DNA of 64,000 nucleotides, from assembly GCA_965220895.1 (NCBI GenBank), contig OZ244850.1, positions 1,364,001-1,428,000 on the forward strand, given 5' to 3'. Both the position numbers and the translations under genes were made by a program. Each line of letters starts with the position of its first letter. Within the stretch, counting starts at the first letter, position 1. Shown here piece by piece: positions 1 through 8,610 of this stretch. Origin of the DNA: WTFY01 sp965220895 (GTDB lineage Bacteria; Pseudomonadota; Gammaproteobacteria; UBA4575). Under the pieces are notes generated by a model. The model was not told where the DNA came from. It searched no databases and saw nothing but the letters and a program-made list of their open reading frames with translations.

Positions 1-219
1 GACCACAAACGCCGGTGATTTTTGTAGTGTGCCATGCACGGTAAGATCAATGCCGATGATTTTTGCGACCTTGTACAGCCAGTCTTGGATGATCCTGTGC
101 TGTTTCTCATCCAGGTCGAACTTCTCTACATCCCCCAATGCGGTGTAGCAAATGTGAATCCCCTTGACGAGGTGGACCAACAGGCGGAATAACCGAAATG
201 TCCCTCTGATTATATTCAT
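1..219 (-). CDS. 1-acylglycerol-3-phosphate acyltransferase-like protein (partial, N-terminus only)
   Basis: A minus-strand reading frame begins with ATG at 219 and runs off the left edge without a stop, giving 73 residues. The visible part has a hydrophobic, basic N-terminus (FRLFRLLVHLVKG) followed by a stretch ending in VAKIIGIDLTVHGTL. This matches how bacterial PlsC-type lysophosphatidate acyltransferases start: a membrane segment, then the 'W..xxxxxGI.l.v.G' region just before the catalytic HX4D box, which would lie outside the window. The family adds the second acyl chain to make phosphatidic acid at the inner membrane. It lies directly downstream of the DUF255 gene on the same strand (about 29 bp gap), so the two may be co-transcribed. 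The catalytic box is not visible, so the assignment is a family-level inference. Confidence 0.6.
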   Translation of the reverse strand, partial: MNIIRGTFRLFRLLVHLVKGIHICYTALGDVEKFDLDEKQHRIIQDWLYKVAKIIGIDLTVHGTLQKSPAFVV

Positions 220-248
220 CGAATCAGCCGCGATGACGTGCTGCAGTC

Positions 249-2339
249 TTATCGGTGGGTTCCGGTATCCGGCATGGCACTCTGCAGTTCGGCCAGGCTC
301 GTGACCGGAGGTCTGCACTGCAAGCCTTCACAGATATAGGCAGCGGCACCTTCCGGGCTCGACATGGAATATTTCTTTTCTGCCAGTCCTGCCGGCAAAT
401 CTTCTTCGTCGGCAGGGATGGCAAATACCAGTCGCCCGGGGGTATAACCCCGTGTGCATTGCTGTTGCCATTTTTCAAGAGCACCCTTTTCTCCCCGCAA
501 AATAATGATCTGCAGCGGATAGTATCTCTCTTCAAACGCGGTGATCAGGCTGGCATGTCCCATGGGAGCCTGCGTGACGGCCTGGCCTGCAAACTGCAAT
601 ACGCGTTCTGCGGCCTCAAGGTACTCTGTTTTCCCCAGCAGGTAACCCAGGCGGGCCAATGCCGTGGCAGCAATTCCGTTGCCGGAAGGCATCGCCTCAT
701 CGCTCAGTGTTTTGGATCGCTGTATAAGTCGCTCATGATCTGTGGATGTGAAGTAGAAGCCACCTGAGGCGTGGTCCTCGAATTTTTCCAGCAATACGTC
801 GGCAATTTCACAGGCCCAGCTCAAATCCTGGCTGCACCAGCGCACTTGCAGGATCTCCAAAATGGCGTCCAGCAAGAACGAGTAGTCGTCCAGGTAGGCG
901 TCAAGGTGCGCGGTGCCATCCTTGTACGTGGCCGCCAGGTGTTGACGGGTCCACATGGTGTCATGTAAAAAATCCAAGGCGCGCTGTGCCGATTGTATGT
1001 ATTCGGGTTGTTGCAGCACCCGGCCCGTGATGGCCATACCGCGGATCATCAAGGCGTTCCAGCTGCTCAGGATCTTTTCATCACGGCCTGGACGCACACG
1101 CTGCTCGCGCTGGGAAAAAAGCTTCTGCTTGGCTTGGCGGATCAGGGCATCAAACTTCTCTTCGGATACGCCAGCCCTTCGACACACCTCATCCCGGTCA
1201 ACAAAGGTATGCAGATGATACCCGCCTTCAAAATTGGCATCCCGGTCCAGGCCAAAGTGGGGTGCGAATACGGCATACTCTTCCTGGCTGAGTATCTTCT
1301 CGACCTGCTCTCGGTCCCAGACGTAGTACGTGCCTTCGCCGCCCTCGGAATCCGCATCCAGGGAGGAGTAGTAGCCCCCCTCGGGCGATTGCATCTCGCG
1401 CATGACCCATTGCGCGGTGGCCTCGCACACGCTCCTGAACTGTTTGGTGCCTGTCAGGACAAATGCCTGCGCATACAAGGTCAGCAGAGGACCGTTGTCA
1501 TACAGCATTTTTTCGAAGTGTGGGATCATCCAGTGGGCGTCCACCGAGTACCGGCAAAAACCTCCGCCAACCTGGTCGAAAAGACCACCTGCTGCCATTT
1601 TCTCCAGCGTGTAGAGTGCGGCGTGCAAGGAGCGGGGGCTGTCCTGTTGCGCCCGTTTTGATTGCGAGTAATGACGCAGCAGCCGCTCGATATGGGTCGG
1701 GTGAGGAAACTTGGGCGCGCTCCCAAAGCCCCCGTCCCTCGCGTCAAAGGCCTGCTCTATCTGGTGGTTGCAATTCCTGAAGATCTCGGGAGAGAGGTCC
1801 GTCTTGGCATAGTTGGGTTCGTGAATTTGCTGCAGCACGTCTTGTATGGACTGGTTTTGCGCTTCGATCTCTTCGCGCCGCTGCTGAAAAACACCTGAGA
1901 TATGCTGCAGCAGGTCCTTGAAGGCCGGCAGCCCGTGGCGTGCCTCGTTCGGGAAATACGTCCCCCCGAAAAACGGCACCTGGTCATCCGGGGTCAGGAA
2001 CATGGTGAGTGGCCAGCCCCCCGTGCGCTGGGTGAGTACAAATTGGGCCGTCTGGTAAATCTTGTCGATGTCCGGGCGTTCCTCGCGGTCGATTTTGATA
2101 TTGATGAACAATTCATTCATGATTTTTGCAGTGGCCTCATCCTCAAAGGATTCGTGTGCCATGACATGGCACCAGTGGCAGGCAGAATATCCGATCGACA
2201 ACAGGATCGGCTTGTTTTCCAGCTTGGCGCGTTCCAGTGCTTCACTGCTCCACGGGTACCACTGCACGGGGTTGTCGGCATGCTGAAGCAGATAAGGGCT
2301 GGTTTGTCCAGCCAGATGGTTTTTTTTGACCTGAACCAT
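249..2339 (-). CDS. Thioredoxin-domain protein of the YyaL/DUF255 (SSP411) family
   Basis: A 696-residue protein with the family's N-terminal signature (LAGQTSPYLLQHADNPVQW) and a thioredoxin-like CHWC motif at residues 54-57. A long alpha/alpha-toroid region like that of N-acylglucosamine 2-epimerases follows, with GGGFCRYSVDAHWMIPHFEKML and DDYSFLLDAILEI landmarks. Length matches the family (about 690). The frame can be extended to an ATG at 2384, but the conserved N-terminus begins just after the ATG at 2339, so I chose that start. The function of the family is not settled; it is a presumed cytoplasmic redox or sugar-processing protein. It is divergent from lgt, with less than 100 bp between starts. 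Confidence 0.85.
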   Translation of the reverse strand: MVQVKKNHLAGQTSPYLLQHADNPVQWYPWSSEALERAKLENKPILLSIGYSACHWCHVMAHESFEDEATAKIMNELFINIKIDREERPDIDKIYQTAQFVLTQRTGGWPLTMFLTPDDQVPFFGGTYFPNEARHGLPAFKDLLQHISGVFQQRREEIEAQNQSIQDVLQQIHEPNYAKTDLSPEIFRNCNHQIEQAFDARDGGFGSAPKFPHPTHIERLLRHYSQSKRAQQDSPRSLHAALYTLEKMAAGGLFDQVGGGFCRYSVDAHWMIPHFEKMLYDNGPLLTLYAQAFVLTGTKQFRSVCEATAQWVMREMQSPEGGYYSSLDADSEGGEGTYYVWDREQVEKILSQEEYAVFAPHFGLDRDANFEGGYHLHTFVDRDEVCRRAGVSEEKFDALIRQAKQKLFSQREQRVRPGRDEKILSSWNALMIRGMAITGRVLQQPEYIQSAQRALDFLHDTMWTRQHLAATYKDGTAHLDAYLDDYSFLLDAILEILQVRWCSQDLSWACEIADVLLEKFEDHASGGFYFTSTDHERLIQRSKTLSDEAMPSGNGIAATALARLGYLLGKTEYLEAAERVLQFAGQAVTQAPMGHASLITAFEERYYPLQIIILRGEKGALEKWQQQCTRGYTPGRLVFAIPADEEDLPAGLAEKKYSMSSPEGAAAYICEGLQCRPPVTSLAELQSAMPDTGTHR

Positions 2340-2434
2340 GTTTATGATGTGCTCACTGTTTTCGCCGGTGCTGTGCGAGGGCATTGCGGAATCTCTGCAG
2401 GGCGACCGGAAACTTGATTGTATACTGATGCAGC

Positions 2435-3235
2435 ATGTTGAATTTCCCGGATATTGATCCCGTCATCTTTTCCCTTGGGCCACTCAAGCTTCACTGGTAT
2501 GGCCTGATGTATGCGGTCGGGTTTCTGGCATTCTGGGGCCTGGGCTCGGTACTGGCAAAAAAAGAACATACAGTAGTACAGCCTGATGAGGTTGGCGATC
2601 TTTTTTTCTACGGCATGCTGGGAGTGGTGATCGGCGGTCGCCTGGGCTCGGTACTGTTCTACAATTTTTCCTATTTCCTTGAAGACCCGCTCTACCTGTT
2701 CAGGATCTGGGAAGGGGGCATGAGCTTTCATGGCGGATTGCTGGGCGTCATCCTCGTGTTATGGGCCTTTCACCGGAGAAAAGGATGCGGTTTTCTGCGT
2801 TTGTGTGATTTTGTCGCACCTGCTGTGCCCGTCGGGCTCGGGGCCGGGCGCATCGGGAATTTCATTAATGGAGAACTGTGGGGTCGTGCCACCGATGTGC
2901 CATGGGGCATGGTGTTCCCGGCTGCGGATGCACTGGCACGGCATCCCTCGCAGCTCTACCAGGCTTTCCTGGAAGGTCTCGTATTGTTCGTGGTGCTTTG
3001 GTTGTTTGTACAAAAGCCCCGTCCGGCGGGCGCCGTGGCCGGTTTGTTCATGCTGCTGTACGGGGTTTTCCGGTTTGTGGTGGAGTTCGTACGCGAGCCG
3101 GACATGAATCTGGGATTTGTCGCCTTCGACTGGATGACGATGGGGCAACTTTTGACGCTGCCCATGATCTTGGTAGGCTTGGGGCTGATGTATCACGCAT
3201 ACAAAAAGCCAGAGATGCCGGCGCAAGCGCACTGA
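2435..3235 (+). CDS. lgt: Prolipoprotein diacylglyceryl transferase
   Basis: A 266-residue inner-membrane enzyme that transfers diacylglyceryl from phosphatidylglycerol to the lipobox cysteine of prolipoproteins, the first step of lipoprotein maturation. The Lgt signature (GAGRIGNFINGELWGR) sits at residues 137-151, with the conserved His in SFHGG at 97-101, and about seven hydrophobic segments run through the protein. Length matches the family. It is followed after 3 bp by thyA, and then by folA with overlapping stop/start codons. The lgt-thyA order is common in gammaproteobacteria, so the three genes are probably one transcript. Confidence 0.96.
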   Translation: MLNFPDIDPVIFSLGPLKLHWYGLMYAVGFLAFWGLGSVLAKKEHTVVQPDEVGDLFFYGMLGVVIGGRLGSVLFYNFSYFLEDPLYLFRIWEGGMSFHGGLLGVILVLWAFHRRKGCGFLRLCDFVAPAVPVGLGAGRIGNFINGELWGRATDVPWGMVFPAADALARHPSQLYQAFLEGLVLFVVLWLFVQKPRPAGAVAGLFMLLYGVFRFVVEFVREPDMNLGFVAFDWMTMGQLLTLPMILVGLGLMYHAYKKPEMPAQAH

Positions 3236-3238
3236 GCC

Positions 3239-4033
3239 ATGCAGCAATACCTCGAACTGTTGAGGCATGTCATGGAGGAAGGCGTGGAGAAGGGGGATCG
3301 TACGGGTACCGGCACGGTTTCCGTGTTTGGCTATCAGATGAGGTTAAACCTGGCGGAGGGGTTTCCTCTTCTGACCACCAAGAAGCTCCACCTGAAGTCA
3401 ATCATCCATGAACTGCTGTGGTTCTTGAGGGGCGAGACCAATATCTCCTACCTGCAAAGAAACGGCGTTTCGATCTGGGACCAGTGGGCGGATGAAAACG
3501 GAGAGTTGGGCCCGGTTTATGGTTCACAGTGGCGAAACTGGCCCTGTGCAGACGGCAGGACCGTGGACCAGATCAGTGCACTGATCGAGAACCTGAAAGA
3601 AAATCCGTCATCAAGAAGACACATCGTCAGTGCGTGGAATGTGGGTGCACTGGATGCCATGGCGTTGCCGCCGTGCCATGCTTTCTTTCAATTCTACGTT
3701 GCCCAGAACCGGCTTTCGTGTCAGCTCTACCAGCGCAGTGCAGATGTTTTTCTGGGTGTGCCGTTTAACATTGCCTCCTATGCACTGCTGTTGCAGATGG
3801 TCGCCCAGGTGACCGGCTACCAGGTCGGTGCACTGGTACACACTTTTGGCGACGTGCACCTCTATAACAATCATCTCGAGCAGGCACGCAAGCAACTGAA
3901 ACGGGCCCCTTTTGAATTACCAAGGATGCACATCAACCCGCAAGTCAATTCGATTTTTGATTTCGTGTATGAAGATTTTGAATTGCAGAATTATCGGTGC
4001 CATGAGCATATCCCAGCTCCGGTGGCAGTCTAG
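3239..4033 (+). CDS. thyA: Thymidylate synthase
   Basis: Makes dTMP from dUMP using methylene-tetrahydrofolate, releasing dihydrofolate. At 264 residues it has the same length as E. coli ThyA, and the catalytic cysteine falls at residue 146 in ALPPCHAFFQFYV. The N-terminal DRTGTGT and RRHIVSAWNV motifs and the C-terminal end in PVAV are also present. Its stop codon TAG overlaps the GTG start of folA by one base, coupling it to the enzyme that recycles its dihydrofolate product. In a methylotroph this pair also draws on the same methylene-H4F pool as the serine cycle genes at 28-40 kb. Confidence 0.97.
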   Translation: MQQYLELLRHVMEEGVEKGDRTGTGTVSVFGYQMRLNLAEGFPLLTTKKLHLKSIIHELLWFLRGETNISYLQRNGVSIWDQWADENGELGPVYGSQWRNWPCADGRTVDQISALIENLKENPSSRRHIVSAWNVGALDAMALPPCHAFFQFYVAQNRLSCQLYQRSADVFLGVPFNIASYALLLQMVAQVTGYQVGALVHTFGDVHLYNNHLEQARKQLKRAPFELPRMHINPQVNSIFDFVYEDFELQNYRCHEHIPAPVAV

Positions 4034-4545
4034 TGTCGGATGAGAAGATCATTGTAATTGCCGCCATGACCCCTCAGGGTGTCATTGGGAAAGATAATTC
4101 GATGCCCTGGCACTTGCCCGCAGACCTGCAGCGCTTCAAGCAGGTCACCATGGGCCACCCCATGGTGATGGGACGAAAAACCTTTGAATCGCTGCCGGGG
4201 GTATTGCCCGGCCGCCGGCACGTGGTTCTTACCCGAAACCGAGAGTACCCTGCGAAGGGTTGTGATGTTGTGACCGGCTGGGCCGAGGCCGAGGCCCTGC
4301 TGGCAGGAGCAGAAAAAATTTTCGTGATCGGTGGGGCTGAAGTGCACGCACTCGTACTGCCCTTCGCGCAGCAACTGCGCCTGACCATCGTGCATGCCGA
4401 CCTGGAAGGGGATACCTATTTCCCGCCATGGGATAAAAGTCTCTGGCAGGAAATACACCGTGAATTTCGCCCCAAGGACGAGAAGAACCGCTATGACCTG
4501 GAGTATGTCAAGTACCGGCGAATGGGCGCCAGCATCAGCGACTGA
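4033..4545 (+). CDS. folA: Dihydrofolate reductase
   Basis: Reduces dihydrofolate to tetrahydrofolate with NADPH. The 170-residue protein has the family pattern: IVIAAMTPQGVIGKDNSMPWHLPADL at the N-terminus (Trp and the acidic/active-site Asp helix region), VMGRKTFES, and the glycine-rich IFVIGGAEVH. The start is a GTG whose G is the last base of the thyA stop codon. No better ATG lies near the conserved N-terminus. It converges on apaH, with only about 35 bp between the stops. Confidence 0.96.
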   Translation: MSDEKIIVIAAMTPQGVIGKDNSMPWHLPADLQRFKQVTMGHPMVMGRKTFESLPGVLPGRRHVVLTRNREYPAKGCDVVTGWAEAEALLAGAEKIFVIGGAEVHALVLPFAQQLRLTIVHADLEGDTYFPPWDKSLWQEIHREFRPKDEKNRYDLEYVKYRRMGASISD

Positions 4546-4580
4546 CCGGTATCAGCGCGCCGATCCGCCGGGTTCCAGGT

Positions 4581-5453
4581 TTAGCGCTGAGTTACGGAAG
4601 AACCGAGGTACGAGGCCGCAGCTGCCGGAATGGCGCGCTTGGCCTCACAGGCGATCTGGTATTTTCCGCGTTCGGCCTCACTGATTTTTACCGCCGTCAG
4701 GGCCCCGCCCCAAAGACATCCCGTATCGGTGGCGATGACATTGTTTCTGTCCTGATAACCCAGTGTTGACCAGTGTCCGAACACGATGGTGGTCGTCTGG
4801 CTTTTTCGTGAACTGACCTCGTACCAGGGCTGCGCCCCCGGACCTTGTGTGCCAGGTGGTCCTTTCTCCGCCAGGCTCATCACTCCCTGGGAGTCGCAGT
4901 AGCGCAGCCGCGTGAACGAGTTGGTGATCACGCGCAACCGGTCCCAGCCGCCCAGGGTTTCGCACCATTGACCGGGTGTATCCCCATACATGTTCTTTAG
5001 AAAGTCCCGGTAGTCTCTGGAGCGAAGAACGGTTTCCACTTCGTTTGCATGGACGATCGCATCCTCTATGCTCCATTGAGGGATGACCCCTGCATGCACC
5101 ATGGCGATATTGAGCTTGCTGTCGAAATGCAGCAAAGGGCGATGCCTTAACCAGTCAATGAGCTCATCTGCGTCGCCGGCCTCAAGGACTGCGGCGAGGC
5201 TGCTGGATTCTGTAGTCGGTTTTACATTGGCGTGGGCGGCCAGCAGGTGAAGGTCGTGGTTGCCCAGCACGGTGGTGGCCGACTTGCCCAGCGACTTGAC
5301 CCAGCGAAGCGTTTCAAGTGATTTCGGGCCCCGATTGACCAGGTCACCGACAAACCACAGTTCATCGAACTTCGGATCAAATCCAATTTTATCAACCAGC
5401 GCAGCCAGCTCATCGAAGCAGCCCTGCACATCTCCAACAGCGTAGATGGCCAT
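4581..5453 (-). CDS. apaH: Bis(5'-nucleosyl)-tetraphosphatase (symmetrical)
   Basis: Hydrolyses Ap4A and related dinucleoside polyphosphates to two ADP; also known to remove NpnN caps from RNA. The 290-residue protein has the metallophosphoesterase motifs GDVQGCFDEL near the N-terminus, then FVGDLVNRGP and VLGNHDLHLLA, and a conserved IVFGHWSTLGYQ near the C-terminus. It is the last gene of the hppA/lptD-side run, following apaG as in E. coli (apaG-apaH), though with about 150 bp between them rather than a tight junction. Confidence 0.95.
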   Translation of the reverse strand: MAIYAVGDVQGCFDELAALVDKIGFDPKFDELWFVGDLVNRGPKSLETLRWVKSLGKSATTVLGNHDLHLLAAHANVKPTTESSSLAAVLEAGDADELIDWLRHRPLLHFDSKLNIAMVHAGVIPQWSIEDAIVHANEVETVLRSRDYRDFLKNMYGDTPGQWCETLGGWDRLRVITNSFTRLRYCDSQGVMSLAEKGPPGTQGPGAQPWYEVSSRKSQTTTIVFGHWSTLGYQDRNNVIATDTGCLWGGALTAVKISEAERGKYQIACEAKRAIPAAAASYLGSSVTQR

Positions 5454-5602
5454 GATAGAACTTCAGTCAGCGGTATCGGAAAACCTGGAAGGTCGCCATT
5501 TGGGCCAAGGCAACCCAGCTGCTATGAACTCCGAGGCCGGATCACAACACGGAACCAGACGTGTTTTCCTGGCACGAGGATCGGAAGGTAAAGGACTGTG
5601 CG

Positions 5603-5980
5603 CTAGTGCAAAGTACGGGGTGCAGCCAAGGTGAACGGGTTGATTTCTGCATCAAATTTTGTGCCGTCATCGCTCACCATCTGGTAGCTTCCGTGCATCG
5701 TGCCCACCGGTGTTTCCAGCATGGTTCCGCTGGTGTATTGAAAGGCCTCACCCGGGCGCAGATAGGGCTGTTCTCCGACTACGCCTTCCCCCTTTACTTC
5801 CTGGGTTTTGCCATTGGAATCCGTGATGATCCAGTGGCGTGTCATGAGCCGGGCTGGCACGAGCCCCGTGTTATGTATGGTCACTGTATAGGCAAAAACA
5901 AACTTGTTTTGCCGTTCATCGGCTTCGATAAATGCACTGTCCACACTTACATCTATATTATGAATTTCTGACTTTTCCAC
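5603..5980 (-). CDS. apaG: ApaG/F-box-fold protein (Co2+/Mg2+ efflux-annotated family)
   Basis: A 125-residue protein of one fibronectin-III-like beta domain. The family pattern is clear: NKFVFAYTVTIHNTG, RHWIITDSNGKTQEVKGEGVVGEQP, then PGEAFQYTSGTMLETPVGTMHGSY. The length equals E. coli ApaG (125). Its biochemical role is not established; older annotations mention cobalt and magnesium efflux. It follows rsmA with a short gap and precedes apaH, the usual order. Confidence 0.95.
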   Translation of the reverse strand: MEKSEIHNIDVSVDSAFIEADERQNKFVFAYTVTIHNTGLVPARLMTRHWIITDSNGKTQEVKGEGVVGEQPYLRPGEAFQYTSGTMLETPVGTMHGSYQMVSDDGTKFDAEINPFTLAAPRTLH

Positions 5981-6027
5981 AGTGCTTGTTGATGCATTTA
6001 CACCGAGCTTGTTTCAAAAAAAACATA

Positions 6028-6801
6028 TCACCCTGAGAGAAGGTTGGCAAGATTTATATACTGCTGTACAGATATTTCCTGCGGGCGTCGGCGGGAGTCA
6101 ATGTCAGCCTGTTGCAGCTCTTTTTCTGTGACCTCCTTCGCCAGACTGTTCCTGATGGTTTTGCGTCTTTGCTGGAAGGCAGTTTTCACCAACTGACTGA
6201 ACAGCGTTCGGTCATGGATCTTTCCCGATGTGACCGGGTCCGGAAGCATGCGTATGAAGCACGAGGTTACTTTGGGCGGCGGTGAGAACAAATGAGGGGC
6301 TATATCAAACAGGCTTTCCACTTTATAGCTGCTCTGCATGATTACACTGAGTCGGCTGTACGTTGAGGTATTTGGGGCTGCCGTGATTCTCTCGGCAACT
6401 TCTTTCTGAAGCATGAAATGCATGTCGGAAATTATTTCGGAAAATTGCAGCAGGTGAAATAACAACGGGGTTGAAATGTTGTAAGGCAAATTGCCGATCA
6501 GGCGAATCGACCGGTCTGTCTCGGCAATGCAGTGAAAGTCGAACTCCAGAACATCGCCTTGGTGCAAGGTCAATTGACCCATCCCACGGCACTGCTTGAG
6601 CAGTTCCTCAGACAGGGTTTGGTCGATTTCGATGGCATGCATGGCACCTGCCGCTTTCAGTACGGGCCGGGTGATGGCGCCGAGTCCAGGGCCGATTTCA
6701 CAAATGTTCTGCTCCGGGGCGGGGGCGATCGCCTGCGTGATCGCAGAGATTGTGGTTTCGTCTGTCAGCAGATGCTGTCCCAGTCGTTTGTTGAGTTTCA
6801 T
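6028..6801 (-). CDS. rsmA: 16S rRNA (adenine1518-N6/adenine1519-N6)-dimethyltransferase
   Basis: KsgA/RsmA dimethylates two adjacent adenines in helix 45 of 16S rRNA during late 30S assembly, using S-adenosylmethionine. The 257-residue protein opens with LNKRLGQHLL, has the SAM-binding loop ICEIGPGLGAITRPVL, and the catalytic motif IV NLPYNIS. A typical substrate-binding helical C-terminus ends the protein. Between it and pdxA lies an extra secreted-protein gene (6924-7511) that is not part of the usual pdxA-rsmA order. Confidence 0.96.
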   Translation of the reverse strand: MKLNKRLGQHLLTDETTISAITQAIAPAPEQNICEIGPGLGAITRPVLKAAGAMHAIEIDQTLSEELLKQCRGMGQLTLHQGDVLEFDFHCIAETDRSIRLIGNLPYNISTPLLFHLLQFSEIISDMHFMLQKEVAERITAAPNTSTYSRLSVIMQSSYKVESLFDIAPHLFSPPPKVTSCFIRMLPDPVTSGKIHDRTLFSQLVKTAFQQRRKTIRNSLAKEVTEKELQQADIDSRRRPQEISVQQYINLANLLSG

Positions 6802-6923
6802 GGCCGTTGCAGGCTCCCGGGTGAACTGCCCAGGGCCCTGTCGTTCTCTGGTCGGTTCAAAAGCACCCGCACCGGCTGCCTATGCGGCAGCCTGCCGAGC
6901 CCGGCACACGCTGAAACAGCAAG

Positions 6924-7511
6924 TCAATGCGGGTGTGCCGGTTTATCAGCAGGGGCTGAAGCCGCGGCAGTCTCTGTACTGGCTGCAACTTCTTCAGGTT
7001 CTGCAGGTTTCGGGTCTTCGCTTTCGCCCGGTACCCCGGTTTTTGTTTCTCGAACCGCATAGGTACAGACGATTTCAAAATGTGCCTGCTCAATCGGTTT
7101 TACTAGGCTGAGGGTAATCGTGATATCCGGGTGGTAAAGCAGCAGTTGTTTGCTCTCCTTCAGAATATCCGATGTTGTCGAATCTGTGATGACACCGAAC
7201 CTCAACCCCAGACTTTTTCCGATCTGGTTCGCTATGCTGCGCAAGGCGGCCAGGGGAGTAGAGTTTTCATTGAGCACAAGCTGGCCGAGGTGGGCAACCC
7301 CCAGGGACGAAGCATTTTCTGTAATTTCCAAGGCTCGGGCCTTGCTGGAAAGGGGACTGAATTTGAATGCAATCACATTACCACGAAGCAATGCGAACTC
7401 TTCAGTACTGGAAATGGTAATGAAGCGGTCCAGGTCCACGGGATATGCGGCAGGGATATAGCAACAGGTCAGAAGTACGACGAGGAGTATGGATTTGTTT
7501 GGGTGACTCAT
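6924..7511 (-). CDS. Uncharacterised exported protein inserted between pdxA and rsmA
   Basis: A 195-residue protein I do not recognise. The first 25 residues form a clear signal peptide (KSILLVVLLTCCYIPAAYP), so it is probably periplasmic or secreted. The middle, about residues 30-155, is a mixed alpha/beta region with LGQLVLNENSTPLAALRSIANQIG, which faintly recalls secretin/TonB short N-terminal (STN) domains, but I would not assign it on that. The last 35 residues are low-complexity Pro/Glu/Ala/Ser. It sits on the same strand between pdxA and rsmA, so it is likely co-transcribed with the LPS-export and OMP-chaperone genes. Confidence 0.75.
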   Translation of the reverse strand: MSHPNKSILLVVLLTCCYIPAAYPVDLDRFITISSTEEFALLRGNVIAFKFSPLSSKARALEITENASSLGVAHLGQLVLNENSTPLAALRSIANQIGKSLGLRFGVITDSTTSDILKESKQLLLYHPDITITLSLVKPIEQAHFEIVCTYAVRETKTGVPGESEDPKPAEPEEVAASTETAAASAPADKPAHPH

Positions 7512-7548
7512 CTGTCTTGGTTGGGGTACCGGTGATCAAGGCGCATTC

Positions 7549-8571
7549 TTATTTTGATTTGCTGGGGTCGTTTGCTGCCAGCTTTGCAGCCATCTCTGCT
7601 GCAATACGGATGCTACCAGCATCTGCGATTCCTTGTCCTGCAATATCGAGTGCAGTGCCATGATCCACGGAGGTGCGGATCACGGGCAGACCCAGGGTCA
7701 CATTGACGAGATTCCCGAAGCCGCTGTACTTTATCACGGGTAAACCCTGGTCATGGTACATGACAACGATCGCGTCCCTTGTGCGGAGTTTCTCTCGGTC
7801 AAAGGCTGTGTCGGCAGGGATCGGGCCCTCCAGTTGCATGCCTTGCCTGCGGAGCTTGTCCAGTGCCGGGCTGATAATTTCAATCTCTTCTGATCCCAGA
7901 TGCCCGTTCTCGCCTGCATGGGGGTTCAATCCGCATACGCTGATAAACGGGTTTTCGATACCGAAACGATGACGCAAAGCGTGATGCAAGACCCCTAGCA
8001 CTTCTTCGATGCGTTGCGCGGTTATCTGGGCAGGCACATCAGCAATTGCCAGGTGAGTGGTCATCAGTGCCACACGCAGAATCTGCGCATTTTCCGTGCT
8101 GCCCATCTCATTGCTGAGCAGCATGACCGGGTTGCCTCCGGTTTTCTCAGCAAAGAATTCTGTATGCCCTGAAAAGGAAATACCTGCTTCGTTGATGATG
8201 CTTTTTTGTACGGGACCGGTGGTGACTGCCTGGCACGTATCTTCCTGTACGAGCCTGATGGCGGTGTTCAGGGTCTCGATGACGTAATCGGAATTTTCGA
8301 CATCCGGTTCTCCCGGGATAACCTGGTTGGGGATGGGGACATCGATGACCTTGAGCTGGCCCGGATCATGTGGTGTCGACATGTCCTTGGGGTTGAAGCT
8401 GGTCACGGATATGTCGATGCCCAATTGCCTGGCGAGGTGGGCCAGCAGTGCCTTGCTGGCAACAGCGACGAGCTCTAATGCAAGCGGTTGGCGGGCAAGC
8501 TTGAGTACAATTTCCGGTCCGATTCCGGCAGGTTCGCCGGGCGTTACGGCAATGCGGGGGATGGGTTGCAT
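7549..8571 (-). CDS. pdxA: 4-hydroxythreonine-4-phosphate dehydrogenase
   Basis: NAD-dependent oxidation of 4-phospho-hydroxythreonine in the DXP-dependent pyridoxal phosphate pathway. The 340-residue protein starts IAVTPGEPAGIGPEIVLKLA, as in the family, and contains the metal-binding histidines in SGHTEFFAEKTGG, NPHAGENGHLG and VVMYHDQGLPVIK. It follows surA by about 40 bp, the conserved order. PLP is needed by several aminotransferases in this window (dat, ilvE, sga). Confidence 0.96.
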   Translation of the reverse strand: MQPIPRIAVTPGEPAGIGPEIVLKLARQPLALELVAVASKALLAHLARQLGIDISVTSFNPKDMSTPHDPGQLKVIDVPIPNQVIPGEPDVENSDYVIETLNTAIRLVQEDTCQAVTTGPVQKSIINEAGISFSGHTEFFAEKTGGNPVMLLSNEMGSTENAQILRVALMTTHLAIADVPAQITAQRIEEVLGVLHHALRHRFGIENPFISVCGLNPHAGENGHLGSEEIEIISPALDKLRRQGMQLEGPIPADTAFDREKLRTRDAIVVMYHDQGLPVIKYSGFGNLVNVTLGLPVIRTSVDHGTALDIAGQGIADAGSIRIAAEMAAKLAANDPSKSK

Positions 8572-8610
8572 GGCAGCTGTCAGCGGATGCAGGCGGCTTG
8601 CAAGCCAGGG

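Noticed and set aside
4546..4580. TCAGCGC/GCGCTGA pair between folA and apaH as a bidirectional terminator
   Set aside because: Seven-base arms with a long loop and no T-tract on either side; not enough to call.
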